64,000 nt of DNA. It comes from Variovorax sp. TBS-050B (GTDB lineage Bacteria > Pseudomonadota > Gammaproteobacteria > Burkholderiales > Burkholderiaceae_C). The notes beneath the pieces were generated by a model, which worked only from the letters and a program-made list of their open reading frames with translations, did not search any database and was not told where the DNA came from. The stretch spans positions 831,001 through 895,000 of the forward strand of contig NZ_JARXYR010000002.1 in NCBI RefSeq assembly GCF_029893635.1, written 5' to 3'. Each line of letters begins with the position of its first letter. The stretch's first letter is position 1. Both the position numbers and the translations under genes were made by a program. Positions 1 to 11,653 of the stretch are shown in pieces.

Positions 1-621
1 GATGGCGAGCGGCCATGCGAGGCCGATCAGGTCGGGGATGCTTTCGCCGAGGTTGCCGTGCCAGCCGCGCGCGGCACCGCGCTGGAGCTCCGCCTCGATC
101 GCCTCGGCGCTGGTCAGGGTGGCGTCGGTCAGCGGCACGAGCGCCATGCCGTCGAGCAGCTTGCGGCGCGCCTCGGGCGCGAGCGTGGACAGCAGCGCCC
201 GGCCGATGGAGTTGGCATAGGCCGGCCGCGTCTCGCCCGACTCGGCCGTGTAGCGGATGCGCTGCGGCGCGCTCAGCACGTCGAGGTAGACCACCGTGCC
301 GGGCTCGCGGAACTTGCCGAAGACCACGGTCTCGCGCGCGGCGTCGCGCAGTTCCTCGAGCGTGGCGCGCACGCGGTCGAGCACCGGGTCGTGGGCCGCG
401 ATCACCTGCGCCATCGCCAGCAGCCGGCCGGTCGGGTAGTAGCCCTGGCGTCGCCCGGTTTCGTACATGTAGCCCTGGGCCTCGAGCGTGCGGATCAGGC
501 CCAGGCAGCTCGAGACCGGCATCTCGAGCAGGCGCGCCATTTCGGACAGCGCCAGCGGCTGCTTCTCGCGGGCGAAGAGTTCCACGATCTCGATCACGCG
601 GAATGCCATTTTCACAGTCAT
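1..621 (-). CDS. IclR-family transcriptional regulator (C-terminus cut by window edge)
   Basis: The gene runs off the left edge, so about 207 codons are visible. An N-terminal winged helix-turn-helix spans about residues 5-60, including the stretch LSEMARLLEMPVSSCLGLIRTLE, typical of IclR proteins. An effector-binding IclR domain follows, with the small-residue turn ANSIGRALLS near residue 140. Two in-frame ATGs exist, at 621 and 609; the first is used here. It overlaps a near-perfect dyad at 620-635, which suggests autorepression. It lies downstream of, and in the same direction as, a GhrA-type reductase, so it may control that gene or the divergent EthD-like gene. The ligand is unknown. Family assignment is firm; the target is inference. 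Confidence 0.88.
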   Translation of the reverse strand, partial: MTVKMAFRVIEIVELFAREKQPLALSEMARLLEMPVSSCLGLIRTLEAQGYMYETGRRQGYYPTGRLLAMAQVIAAHDPVLDRVRATLEELRDAARETVVFGKFREPGTVVYLDVLSAPQRIRYTAESGETRPAYANSIGRALLSTLAPEARRKLLDGMALVPLTDATLTSAEAIEAELQRGAARGWHGNLGESIPDLIGLAWPLAI

Positions 622-643
622 GAAAATATTTTCATGGCTATGA
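612..643. promoter_or_regulatory. Dyad over the IclR gene start, probable operator
   Basis: Positions 620-635 form a perfect 16-bp palindrome, ATGAAAATATTTTCAT. The symmetry continues outward to 612-643 with two mismatched pairs. The dyad covers the likely start codon of the IclR gene (621) and is AT-rich in GC-rich surroundings. IclR proteins commonly bind such palindromes near their own promoter. The site is seen directly; its role is inference. Confidence 0.55.
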
Positions 644-708
644 AGAGTTTTACGCCCTGGGGTTTGCCCTCCCCGGGGCGGGATCGCTGCCGCCCTTGGC
701 GGCGGGGC

Positions 709-1629
709 TCAGTACCCGCGCACGGGGTCGACCACGCCGCTGATCGGCCGGCCCTCTTCCATCGCACGGATCTTTCCGGCGATCTGCGCGATCGACTCCT
801 CGCGCAGCGTGCGCGCCGAGCCGTGCGGCGTCACGGTGATCTTCGGATGGCGCCAGAAGGGATGGTCGGCAGGCAGCGGCTCGACCTGGAACACGTCGAG
901 CGTCGCGCCGGCGAGCTGGCCGGCATCGAGCATCGGGATCAGGTCCTCTTCCACCAGGTGGGCGCCGCGCGCGATGCTGATCAGGTAGCCCTCGGGCCGC
1001 AGCTTGCCGAGGTTGCGGCGGTTGAGGATGCCGCGCGTCGCGTCGGTCAGCGGCAGCAGGTTGACCAGCACGCGCGTCTCCGCGAGGAACGCGTCGAACT
1101 GGGATTCGCCGCTGAACACCTTCACGCCATCGATCTGCTTCGGCGAGCGGCTCCAGCCTAGCACCGGAAACTCGAACTGCGCGACCGCCCGCGCCACACG
1201 CTCGCCGAGCACGCCCAGGCCCATGATGCCGACGGGAAAGTCGCGCCGCAGCTTGGGCTTGCGGTAGCTCCAGCGGCCTTCGCGCGCATCGGCCTCGTAC
1301 GCATCGAACTCGCGGAAGTGGCGGATCAGCGTGTGGCACACGTACTCGGCCATCTGCACCGACATGCCCGCATCGTCGAGCCGCACGATGCGCGTGTGCG
1401 CGGGCACCTTGAGCTTGAGCAGCGCATCGACGCCGGCGCCGATGTTGAACAGCCCGCGCAATTGCGGCTGCTCGTCGAGCAGCTGCTGCGGCGGCGCCCA
1501 GACCACCGCATGGTCGGCCTGCAGCGCACCGGGCTGCCAGCTTTCGATCTGCGCACCGGGCAGTTCGGCGCGCAGGCCTTCGATCCAGGGTTCGGGACGG
1601 TTGTCGGTGAGGGAGACGATGATTTTCAT
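709..1629 (-). CDS. ghrA: Glyoxylate/hydroxypyruvate reductase A-like D-2-hydroxyacid dehydrogenase
   Basis: The 306-residue protein belongs to the D-isomer-specific 2-hydroxyacid dehydrogenases and follows E. coli GhrA closely from end to end. Family members reduce glyoxylate and hydroxypyruvate with NADPH in the cytoplasm. The Rossmann motif GLGVLG lies at residues 137-142. The catalytic triad is visible as Arg221 (IARG), Glu250 (VEPLP) and His269 (TPHG). The start at 1629 (MKIIVSL) is chosen because it matches the GhrA N-terminus; an in-frame ATG at 1638 would add three residues. The IclR gene follows in the same direction after about 90 bp, and an EthD-like gene is divergent. The exact substrate is not settled by sequence. 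Confidence 0.88.
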   Translation of the reverse strand: MKIIVSLTDNRPEPWIEGLRAELPGAQIESWQPGALQADHAVVWAPPQQLLDEQPQLRGLFNIGAGVDALLKLKVPAHTRIVRLDDAGMSVQMAEYVCHTLIRHFREFDAYEADAREGRWSYRKPKLRRDFPVGIMGLGVLGERVARAVAQFEFPVLGWSRSPKQIDGVKVFSGESQFDAFLAETRVLVNLLPLTDATRGILNRRNLGKLRPEGYLISIARGAHLVEEDLIPMLDAGQLAGATLDVFQVEPLPADHPFWRHPKITVTPHGSARTLREESIAQIAGKIRAMEEGRPISGVVDPVRGY

Positions 1630-1712
1630 GGCCGCCATCTTAGGGGCCGGCTTGTTGCGCCACCGGCCTTCTCCTATGCTCGCGCGACACCACAACCCCC
1701 GGAGACGAAGCC

Positions 1713-2027
1713 ATGATCAAGGTCAGCGTGATGTACCCCTACACCGAAGGCGCGCGGTTCGACCACGACTACTACCGCGACAAGCACATGCCCCTGCTCA
1801 AGGCGCGCATGGGCGATGCGTGCAGGTCGTACACCATCGACCGCGGCCTCGCCGGCGGCGCGCCGGGCCAGCCGCCCACCTACGTCGGCATGTGCCACGT
1901 GTTCTGCGACTCGGCCGAGGCCTTCCAGGCCGCCTTCGGCCCGCACGCGAAGGAGATCCTCGGCGACGTCCGGAACTACACCGACATCGCGCCGGTGATG
2001 CAGATCAGCGAAGTGGTGGTGGGCTGA
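1713..2027 (+). CDS. EthD-domain protein
   Basis: This 104-residue protein has the EthD-type ferredoxin-like fold signature. It starts MIKVSVMYPY, carries the conserved FDHDYYRDKHMPLLKARMG segment (residues 17-35) and ends in the short strand DIAPVMQISEVVVG. EthD itself was found with an ether-degrading cytochrome P450, but most relatives are small stress or catabolic proteins of unknown role that act as dimers. A purine-rich ribosome site (CGGAGAC) lies upstream. The gene is divergent from the GhrA-like gene, about 80 bp apart, so the two may share control. Function is unknown. Confidence 0.85.
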   Translation: MIKVSVMYPYTEGARFDHDYYRDKHMPLLKARMGDACRSYTIDRGLAGGAPGQPPTYVGMCHVFCDSAEAFQAAFGPHAKEILGDVRNYTDIAPVMQISEVVVG

Positions 2028-2036
2028 GGGCCTTGC

Positions 2037-2975
2037 TCAAGCAGCGCGCCGGCGGCGCCACAGCCGCCGCGCGAGCCACGCCAGCGGCAGCAGCACGAGC
2101 ACCAGCCACGGCAGCACCGCCGCCACGAAGGTGATCAGCGCGCCGACGCTCTCGGCCAGCACCGCGCCCGCATTGCGCAGCGCATGGCGCATCGGGCTGT
2201 AGCCGTCGCCGCGGCCCGAGACCAGCGCGCGCTTCGGCGTGAAATGGATCTGGATGTGCTGCTTGCTCGTCTGCTGCGCGAGCTGCTTGCGCTGCGTGGC
2301 GATCGCATCGAGCTCGGCCTGCGTGTCCGACAGCGTGCGCTGGATCGCTAGCAGGTCGGCCATGGTGCGCTTGGTGACGGTGTCGCCCAGCGTCGCGCGC
2401 AGGCTGTCGCGGAACTCGGTGCGGTTCCTGATGCGGGCCTCGACGTCGATCACTTCGGCGGTCTTGTCCTCGCTGGTCGTGGTGTGCGAGACCACGCTGG
2501 CGATGCCCGCGAGGCCGCCGAGCAGCTTGTCGACGTCGGCCGGCTCCACGCGGACTTCGAGCATCGCGCTGCCGGGCTGCTGCGGCGTCTCGCGCAGCAG
2601 CGAGGCCGAGAGCAGCTCGCACTTCAGCGTGGCGCAGAGTTCGCGCATGCGGCCCCAGGCATCGGCGAGCTGCTCGGGCGGCACCTCGACGGCCAGCTCC
2701 TGCCGCACGGCGAGAAAGCGCTGCTGCAGCGGCGCATCCTGGCGCATCGCGTCCTGCGAGGCGACGGATTCCTTCATCGCCATGCCGCCTGCGAGCCCCG
2801 GTGCCGACCGCTGCACGGACGCGGGCGCAGGCGCGGCCGCGGGCGCCGGCTCGGCGGGCACCGCGCTGCGGTCGGTGCGCTCGCGGCCGCAGCCGGCGAG
2901 CGACAGCGCGGCGGTCAGCGCGAGCAGCAGCAGGAAGAGGCGTGCACGCGGGCGTGCGGCGGAGCGGGGCGTCAT
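2037..2975 (-). CDS. DUF4349 lipoprotein
   Basis: The 312-residue protein starts with a lipoprotein signal peptide ending in the lipobox LAGC (Cys29). An alanine/proline-rich linker follows. The DUF4349 domain (about residues 85-255) includes LEVRVEPADVDKLLGGLAG and a coiled-coil stretch rich in Q, E and R around TLSDTQAELDAIATQRKQLAQQ. A C-terminal transmembrane helix (about residues 270-300) ends in an arginine-rich tail. DUF4349 proteins are envelope proteins without known function. The gene is about 70 bp downstream of the biotin-carboxylase gene in the same direction and may be the last gene of that unit. Confidence 0.87.
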   Translation of the reverse strand: MTPRSAARPRARLFLLLLALTAALSLAGCGRERTDRSAVPAEPAPAAAPAPASVQRSAPGLAGGMAMKESVASQDAMRQDAPLQQRFLAVRQELAVEVPPEQLADAWGRMRELCATLKCELLSASLLRETPQQPGSAMLEVRVEPADVDKLLGGLAGIASVVSHTTTSEDKTAEVIDVEARIRNRTEFRDSLRATLGDTVTKRTMADLLAIQRTLSDTQAELDAIATQRKQLAQQTSKQHIQIHFTPKRALVSGRGDGYSPMRHALRNAGAVLAESVGALITFVAAVLPWLVLVLLPLAWLARRLWRRRRAA

Positions 2976-3043
2976 GGCTGTTCCTTGGCGTGATGAAGAC
3001 CGTGGTTGATACGGCCCGGCGCCCGAGATGGGGTCGATTATTT

Positions 3044-5044
3044 TCAGGCCGTCGCCATCCGCAGCAACTCGTCGCCCTCGCCCACCTGCTCGCCCGGCGC
3101 GAACAGCAGTTCCTCGACCGTGCCGTCGGCCGGCGCGGCGATGGTGTGCTCCATCTTCATCGCCTCCATCACCGCGAGCGGCTGGCCGCGGCTGACCTTG
3201 TCGCCGGCCTTCACCGCGAAGGACACGACCTTGCCCGGCATCGGCGCGGTGAGCCGGCCGCCTTCGGCCTGGGTGTCGCCGGCGTGGGCCAGGCGGTCGA
3301 CGGCGGTGATCCTGGTCGCGCCCTTGGATGCGAACACATGGGCCGTGGCGTCGTCGAGGTAGACGTCGACGGTCTGCCGGTCGCCGGCGAACGCCAGCTC
3401 GAACGCGCCCGAAGGAAAACGGGCGACGGTGAGCGGGCCGCCGACGCCGCCGGCCTCGAGCCAGAGGCTGCCGTCATGCCGGAAGGTGAGCCGCGCGGTC
3501 TGCGGCTCGCCGCGGAACTCGAAGTCGAAGCGGCGCGTGTATTCGCCCATCGCGCGCCAGCCGTCGCGGCGCGCGAAGGGATCGGCCGCGCCGCTCGCCG
3601 CGCCTTCGACCACCAGCGTGCGCGTGATCGCGGCGGCGGCCGCGAGCGGCAGGCCCAGGGGCTCGCGGTCGAACAGCACCGCACGTTCGCGCTCGATCAG
3701 CGCGGTGTCGAGGTCGGCCTTGGAGAACGACGCGGTCGCGAGCACGCCGCGCAGGAACTGCACGTTGGTCGCCACGCCCACGATGTGCGTCTGCGCGAGC
3801 GCCGCGTCGAGCCGCGCGAGCGCCTCCTCGCGCGTGGCGCCGTGCACGATCAGCTTGGCGATCATCGAGTCGTAGTAGGGCGAGATCTCGCCGCCCTCGC
3901 GCACGCCGTCGTCGATGCGCACGCGGCTGCGCTGGAAGGCCGTCGCCTGCGGCTTGCGGTAGACGCGCAGGGTGCCGGTCGCGGGCAGGAAGTTGTTGTC
4001 GGGGTTCTCGGCGCAGATGCGCGCCTCGATCGCATGGCCGTGGATCTGCAGCTCGGCCTGCTTGGCGGGCAGCGGCTCGCCCGAGGCCACGCGCAATTGC
4101 CATTCGACGAGGTCGAGGCCGGTGATGGCCTCGGTCACCGGGTGCTCCACCTGCAAGCGGGTGTTCATCTCCATGAAGAAGAAATTCATTTGCCCGCCCG
4201 AGCGCTGCTCGACGATGAACTCCACCGTCCCTGCGCCCACGTAGTTCACGGCGCGCGCCGCGGCCACGGCGGCCTCGCCCATCTGCCGGCGCATGGCTTC
4301 CGTCATGCCCGGCGCGGGCGCTTCCTCGAGCACCTTCTGGTGCCGCCGCTGCACCGAGCAGTCGCGCTCGAACAGGTAGACGTAGTTGCCATGCGTGTCG
4401 CCGAAGACCTGGATCTCGATGTGGCGCGGGCGCTGCACGTACTTCTCGATCAGCACCGCGTCGTCGCCGAAGCTGTTGATCGCCTCGCGCTTGCAGGATG
4501 CGAGCGCGGCCTCGAAGTCGGCCGCCTTCTCGACCGCGCGCATGCCCTTGCCGCCGCCGCCCGCGCTGGCCTTGATGAGCACCGGGTAGCCGATGCGGTC
4601 GGCCTCGCGCTGCAGCAGCGCCGGGTCCTGGTCGGCGCCGTGATAACCCGGCACCAGCGGCACGCCGGCCTTTTCCATCAACTGCTTCGACTCGGCCTTG
4701 AGGCCCATGGCCTTGATCGCCGAAGGCGGCGGGCCGATGAAGACCAGGCCCGCATCGGCACAGGCCTGCGCGAACTCCTCGTTCTCGCTCAGGAAGCCGT
4801 AGCCGGGGTGCACCGCCTCCGCGCCCGTGGCCTTGGCGGCCTCGAGGATCTTTTCCCAGCGCAGGTAGCTGTCCTTCGGCGCGCTGCCGCCCAGGTGCAC
4901 CGACTCGTCGCAGGCATGGACGTGGTTGGCATGCGCGTCGGCATCGGAATACACGGCCACGGTGCGGATCGCCATGCGGCGCGCGGTGGCGGCGACCCGG
5001 CAGGCGATCTCCCCACGATTGGCGATCAGGATTTTCTTAAACAT
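3044..5044 (-). CDS. liuD: Methylcrotonyl-CoA carboxylase, biotin-containing alpha subunit
   Basis: The 666-residue protein carries an ATP-grasp biotin carboxylase (about residues 1-445: KILIANRGEIACRV, the glycine-rich loop SAGGGGKGM, EMNTRLQVEHPVTE), a linker domain, and a C-terminal biotinyl domain with the AMKM motif (Lys630 is the biotin site). With the carboxyltransferase LiuB it converts 3-methylcrotonyl-CoA to 3-methylglutaconyl-CoA in leucine and isovalerate breakdown. Biotin carboxylases of acetyl-, propionyl- and geranyl-CoA carboxylases look similar. The assignment to methylcrotonyl-CoA rests on neighbours liuA, liuB and liuC. The start overlaps the stop of the DUF4126 gene by 8 bases. 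Confidence 0.92.
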   Translation of the reverse strand: MFKKILIANRGEIACRVAATARRMAIRTVAVYSDADAHANHVHACDESVHLGGSAPKDSYLRWEKILEAAKATGAEAVHPGYGFLSENEEFAQACADAGLVFIGPPPSAIKAMGLKAESKQLMEKAGVPLVPGYHGADQDPALLQREADRIGYPVLIKASAGGGGKGMRAVEKAADFEAALASCKREAINSFGDDAVLIEKYVQRPRHIEIQVFGDTHGNYVYLFERDCSVQRRHQKVLEEAPAPGMTEAMRRQMGEAAVAAARAVNYVGAGTVEFIVEQRSGGQMNFFFMEMNTRLQVEHPVTEAITGLDLVEWQLRVASGEPLPAKQAELQIHGHAIEARICAENPDNNFLPATGTLRVYRKPQATAFQRSRVRIDDGVREGGEISPYYDSMIAKLIVHGATREEALARLDAALAQTHIVGVATNVQFLRGVLATASFSKADLDTALIERERAVLFDREPLGLPLAAAAAITRTLVVEGAASGAADPFARRDGWRAMGEYTRRFDFEFRGEPQTARLTFRHDGSLWLEAGGVGGPLTVARFPSGAFELAFAGDRQTVDVYLDDATAHVFASKGATRITAVDRLAHAGDTQAEGGRLTAPMPGKVVSFAVKAGDKVSRGQPLAVMEAMKMEHTIAAPADGTVEELLFAPGEQVGEGDELLRMATA

Positions 5045-5708
5045 TGGACGAGTCTCCCGGAGGATTCTTTTTCAGTTGAAAGGCGGGCACCACGCCCGGA
5101 TCGGTGCGGCCGCTGAAGATGCGGGCCACGCGGACGAACAGCGCCTTGAGGAAGCGCCAGCTCTTTCGGATGAGCCACACGCTCGCGACCAGCACGAGCA
5201 CGAACAGCACGAGAAAGACGAAGGGATGCGCCACCGCGAGCCACAGGCCCGTGGGCACCATCGTGTCCTCGATCAGCGAGGCGCCGACGTTCGAGAACGG
5301 CTCGGGCGAGGTGTTGATGGCCGCGCGCGTGGTGGCCTTGGCCGCATGTGCGGTGGCCGCGAAGCCGCCGCCGACGAGCGCCGCGACGACCGCCATCACG
5401 CCATGGTCGGCGCCGAACACGCTGGCCGCGAGCGCCGCGCCCGCCGGGATGCGGATGGCCGTGTGCACCACGTCCCAGAGCGAATCGAGGCCCGGGATCT
5501 TGTCGGCGAAGAACTCGATGAACACCATGAAGCCGCTGGCCGCGAGGACCACCGGATGCGCGAGCAGCTGCAGACCGCCCGGCAGCGGCACCCAGCCGAG
5601 GTAGCCGGCCAGGCCGGTCAGCAGCACCACGAGGTAGAGACGCACGCCGCTGGCCCAGCCGACGGCGGCGGCCAGGGCGAGCAGCTGGGGCATGTCGAGG
5701 GAAGTCAT
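5037..5708 (-). CDS. DUF4126 membrane protein
   Basis: The 223-residue protein is strongly hydrophobic, with about four to five transmembrane stretches: around residues 8-35, 45-65, 95-120 and 175-200. The segment GFMVFIEFFADKIPGLDSLWDVVHT is characteristic of DUF4126. It sits inside the leucine-degradation gene series, with its stop overlapping the start of liuD by 8 bases, so it is probably co-translated with the carboxylase subunit. No biochemical function is known for the family. Its repeated presence beside carboxylase genes elsewhere would need a genome survey to establish. Confidence 0.88.
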   Translation of the reverse strand: MTSLDMPQLLALAAAVGWASGVRLYLVVLLTGLAGYLGWVPLPGGLQLLAHPVVLAASGFMVFIEFFADKIPGLDSLWDVVHTAIRIPAGAALAASVFGADHGVMAVVAALVGGGFAATAHAAKATTRAAINTSPEPFSNVGASLIEDTMVPTGLWLAVAHPFVFLVLFVLVLVASVWLIRKSWRFLKALFVRVARIFSGRTDPGVVPAFQLKKNPPGDSSNV

Positions 5709-5740
5709 GGTGTCATCCGGGTGAATGCGGGATCGGGCAG

Positions 5741-5854
5741 CCGAACGCAGAAGTCGCGAAGGTTTCGCAGAAGTCGCAAAAGAAAATCCAAGGAAGATTC
5801 TTCATGGTCTTTTCTGCGACTTCTGCGTCGCTTTTGTCTTCCTTCTGCGTTCGG
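5741..5854. repeat. Palindromic intergenic repeat, copy 1
   Basis: This 114-bp element has perfect 10-bp ends CCGAACGCAG / CTGCGTTCGG and internal arms built from the unit GCAGAAGTCGCA and its complement. The whole can fold on itself. Weaker symmetry continues outward to about 5722-5867 (TGAATGCG / CGCATTCA). It lies 14 bases beyond the stop codon of liuC. The other copies are at 8823-8931 (same orientation) and 26430-26541 (inverted). Confidence 0.8.
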
Positions 5855-5867
5855 CTGTTCGCATTCA

Positions 5868-6656
5868 TCAGCCCAACCAGGAAGGCTTGCGCTTCTGCAG
5901 GAAGGCCTGCACGCCTTCGCGGCCCTCGTCGCTGGCGCGGATGTCGGCGATGCCCTCGACCGTCTTTGCGATCAGCGCATCGTCGATCTCGCGGCCGGCG
6001 ACCTCGGCGACCAGTTGCTTGCAGGCGCGCACGGCGGCGGGGCTGGCGCCGGTGAGCGCCTTCAGCAGTTCGTCGACCTTGGCATCGAGTGCATCGGCCG
6101 CGACCACTTCGTGCACGAAGCCGATGCGGTGCGCCTCGGCGGCGCTGAAGCGCTCGGCCGTGAGGAAGTAGCGCTGCGAGGCGCGCGTGCCCATGGCGCG
6201 CAGCACGTAGGGGCTGATGGTTGCGGGCACGAGGCCGATCTTGACCTCGCTGAGGCAGTACCACGCGGTGTCCACGCTCACGGCCATGTCGCAGGCGGCG
6301 ACGAGCCCCATGCCGCCCGCGTACACGTCGCCCTGCACGCGCGCGATCGTCGGCTTGGGGCATTCGGCGATGGTGCGCAGCATCGCGGCGAGCTTGCCCG
6401 CGTCGGCGATGTTCTCGTCGCGCGTGTAGTCGGCCATGCGGCGCATCCAGTGGAGGTTGGCGCCGGCGCAGAAGGCCGGGCCGTTGGCGCCGAGCACGAT
6501 GGCCTTGACCTGCGGCGCGGCGCCGGCCTCGGTGAAGGCCTGCGTGAGCTCGGCGATGACGCCGTCGTCGAAGGCGTTGCGCGCCTCGGGCTGGTCGAGC
6601 CAGATGCGCGCGATAGCGCCGTCGTACGAGAGCTGGAGCTTGGTGAAGTCGGTCAT
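5868..6656 (-). CDS. liuC: Methylglutaconyl-CoA hydratase (enoyl-CoA hydratase family)
   Basis: The 262-residue crotonase-fold protein has the oxyanion-hole segments FCAGANLHWM (about residue 62) and YAGGMGLVAACDMAV (about residue 108). The downstream helix contains the SEVKIGLVPATISPYV signature. In leucine breakdown this enzyme hydrates 3-methylglutaconyl-CoA to HMG-CoA. Family members are hard to separate by sequence; the assignment rests on its place between the methylcrotonyl-CoA carboxylase subunits. Its ATG overlaps the stop of the DinB-like gene by four bases (ATGA), which implies translational coupling. A palindromic repeat follows its stop codon. Confidence 0.9.
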   Translation of the reverse strand: MTDFTKLQLSYDGAIARIWLDQPEARNAFDDGVIAELTQAFTEAGAAPQVKAIVLGANGPAFCAGANLHWMRRMADYTRDENIADAGKLAAMLRTIAECPKPTIARVQGDVYAGGMGLVAACDMAVSVDTAWYCLSEVKIGLVPATISPYVLRAMGTRASQRYFLTAERFSAAEAHRIGFVHEVVAADALDAKVDELLKALTGASPAAVRACKQLVAEVAGREIDDALIAKTVEGIADIRASDEGREGVQAFLQKRKPSWLG

Positions 6657-7168
6657 GATGTTCTTGCCTGTTCTTGCAGCAGGCGGGCGAGGTCGAGCAC
6701 GGGGCAGGGCCGCCCCAGCGCGGTCAGCGCGGCGGTCACCTGGCCGCGGTGATGGGTGCCGTGGTTGAACACGTGGGTCAGCGTGGCGGCGAAAGGCAGC
6801 GCAAGCGGTTCGCCGCGCGTGGTGGTGTAACTCAGCACGCCCTCGAAGCGCTCGGCCGGCCAGCCTTGGATGAGCGGCAGCCAGCGCGCCGCGCCTTCGC
6901 GCAGGCGTGCATCCAGGCGCGCGCGGTCGGGCTCGGCCTCCGCATCGAGCGCCATCGGCGCCGAGACGCCTTCGTCGAAGCGCCGGAACCACAGCAGGTG
7001 CTCGCCCACCAGCAGGTGGTTCAAGGTGCCGTGGATGCTCTTGAAGAACAGGCCCAGGTCGCGCCGGTAGTCCGCCTCGGGCAGTTCCGCCACGGCATCC
7101 AGCAGGCAGTCGACGGCCCAGGCGTTGTAGCGCGCCAGGACGGCGAAGTGCTGCTGCATGGAAGGCAT
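6653..7168 (-). CDS. DinB-family protein
   Basis: The 171-residue protein is a four-helix-bundle DinB/DUF664 member. It has three conserved histidine regions that bind a divalent metal: GTLNHLLVGEHLLW near residue 47 and FNHGTHHRGQV near residue 135. The starting stretch FAVLARYNAWA is typical. Relatives include damage-inducible DinB proteins of Gram-positives and thiol-dependent transferases, so the activity is open. It lies between liuB (18 bp away) and liuC (4-bp overlap) and is almost certainly co-transcribed with them. Its role in leucine breakdown, if any, is unknown. Confidence 0.88.
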   Translation of the reverse strand: MPSMQQHFAVLARYNAWAVDCLLDAVAELPEADYRRDLGLFFKSIHGTLNHLLVGEHLLWFRRFDEGVSAPMALDAEAEPDRARLDARLREGAARWLPLIQGWPAERFEGVLSYTTTRGEPLALPFAATLTHVFNHGTHHRGQVTAALTALGRPCPVLDLARLLQEQARTS

Positions 7169-7186
7169 GGTCGATCGCTCCCGAAG

Positions 7187-8797
<1,611 letters not shown>

Positions 8798-8822
8798 GTG
8801 GGGGTCAAATTCGGAAACGGGG

Positions 8823-8931
8823 ACCGAACGCAGAGGGCGCGAAGGTTTCGCAGAAATCGCAGAAGAAACTCAAAAAATATGGATTTCCTTCTGCGACTTC
8901 TGCGTAACTTTTGACTTCCTTCTGCGTTCGG
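8823..8931. repeat. Palindromic intergenic repeat, copy 2
   Basis: This 109-bp copy has the same perfect ends CCGAACGCAG / CTGCGTTCGG as copy 1, the same orientation, and the shared left-arm segment CGCGAAGGTTTCGCAGAA. It fills the gap between liuB and the acyl-CoA ligase gene and ends 11 bases past the ligase stop codon. Base composition is lower in GC than the flanking genes. Confidence 0.8.
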
Positions 8932-8941
8932 ATGTCCGTAT

Positions 8942-10610
<1,669 letters not shown>

Positions 10611-10638
10611 GGCGCCTGTCTCCTGCTGAGGTTGGAAA

Positions 10639-11607
10639 TCAATCCACCGTTGCGCCGGTGTCCTTCACCACGCGCGCCCACTTGACCAGGTCGGCGCGCA
10701 CCAGCGCGCTCAACTGCGCCGAGGTGCCCTTGAAGGGCTCGCAGCCCACGGCGGCAAGCCTGTCCGCCACCTCCTTCTGGTCCAGCGCGCGGGCCACCTC
10801 GGTCTGCAACTGCGCCACGATGGGCGCGGGCGTCCCCGCGGGCGCAAACAGCGCGTACCACGGCGCTTCGCCAAAGCCCTTGAGTGTTTCACCGATGGTC
10901 GGCACATCAGGCAAGGCGGCCACGCGTTTGGCGTTCACCACCCCCAGCACCTTGAGCTTGCCTCCTTTGATGAAGCCCATGACCGAAGGCAGGCTTTGCA
11001 CCGACAAGGGCACCTGCCCGCTCACCACGTCGGTCGCCGCTGCCGCCGAGCCCTTGTAGGGCACGTGCTGGAGCTGGATGCCTGCCTGCTTTTGCAGCAT
11101 TTCACCGATCAGGTGGTTGAGTGTGCCGTTGCCCGCCGAGGCGATGGCGTAGGGGTCGGACCGGGCCTTGGCCTGGGCGATCAGCTCCGCCACGTTGTTG
11201 GCGGGAAAGGACGGGTTGGCGACCAGCACATAGCCCGCCGTGGCGACGGGTGCGACCGGCTCGAAGTCCTTGACCGCGTCGAAGCCGGGGTTCTTGTAGA
11301 GCGCGGGACCGACCACATGGGCGCTGTCCGCCGTGAGCAGCAGCGTGTAGCCGTCACGCCTGGCGCGCGCCAGCGCCGCCGTGGCCAGCGTGCCGCCCGC
11401 GCCGGGACGGTTGTCCACGAGCACGCTCTGGCCCATTTGCTCCGACAGGCGCTGCGCCACGACGCGCGCGATGGCATCGTTTGCGCCGCCGGCGGCCTGG
11501 GGAACGATGAGGGTGATGGGTCTGGACGGGTATTTGTCCTGGGCGAAAGCGGCCGTGCACAACGCGGCGGCCACGGCCAGCGCGGCATGGCGGCGAGTCA
11601 AGGTCAT
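10639..11607 (-). CDS. Bug-family periplasmic solute-binding protein (tripartite tricarboxylate type)
   Basis: The 322-residue protein begins with a signal peptide (about residues 1-22, cleaved after AAFA). It then has the Bug/TctC signature YPSRPITLIVPQAAGGANDAIAR, followed by VDNRPGAGG and a C-terminal ADLVKWARVVKDTG. Bug proteins bind small carboxylates or amides in the periplasm; many, as here, have no transporter genes beside them. The start at 11607 is chosen for its GGAG ribosome site; an in-frame ATG at 11631 is weaker. It sits between liuA and the acyl-CoA ligase, so the ligand may be a branched short-chain acid. The codon style looks slightly different from its neighbours. Confidence 0.9.
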   Translation of the reverse strand: MTLTRRHAALAVAAALCTAAFAQDKYPSRPITLIVPQAAGGANDAIARVVAQRLSEQMGQSVLVDNRPGAGGTLATAALARARRDGYTLLLTADSAHVVGPALYKNPGFDAVKDFEPVAPVATAGYVLVANPSFPANNVAELIAQAKARSDPYAIASAGNGTLNHLIGEMLQKQAGIQLQHVPYKGSAAAATDVVSGQVPLSVQSLPSVMGFIKGGKLKVLGVVNAKRVAALPDVPTIGETLKGFGEAPWYALFAPAGTPAPIVAQLQTEVARALDQKEVADRLAAVGCEPFKGTSAQLSALVRADLVKWARVVKDTGATVD

Positions 11608-11653
11608 GGGTTGTTGTCTCCTCGTTGTCATTCGAAAGCCCCGCTGTCCAGAT

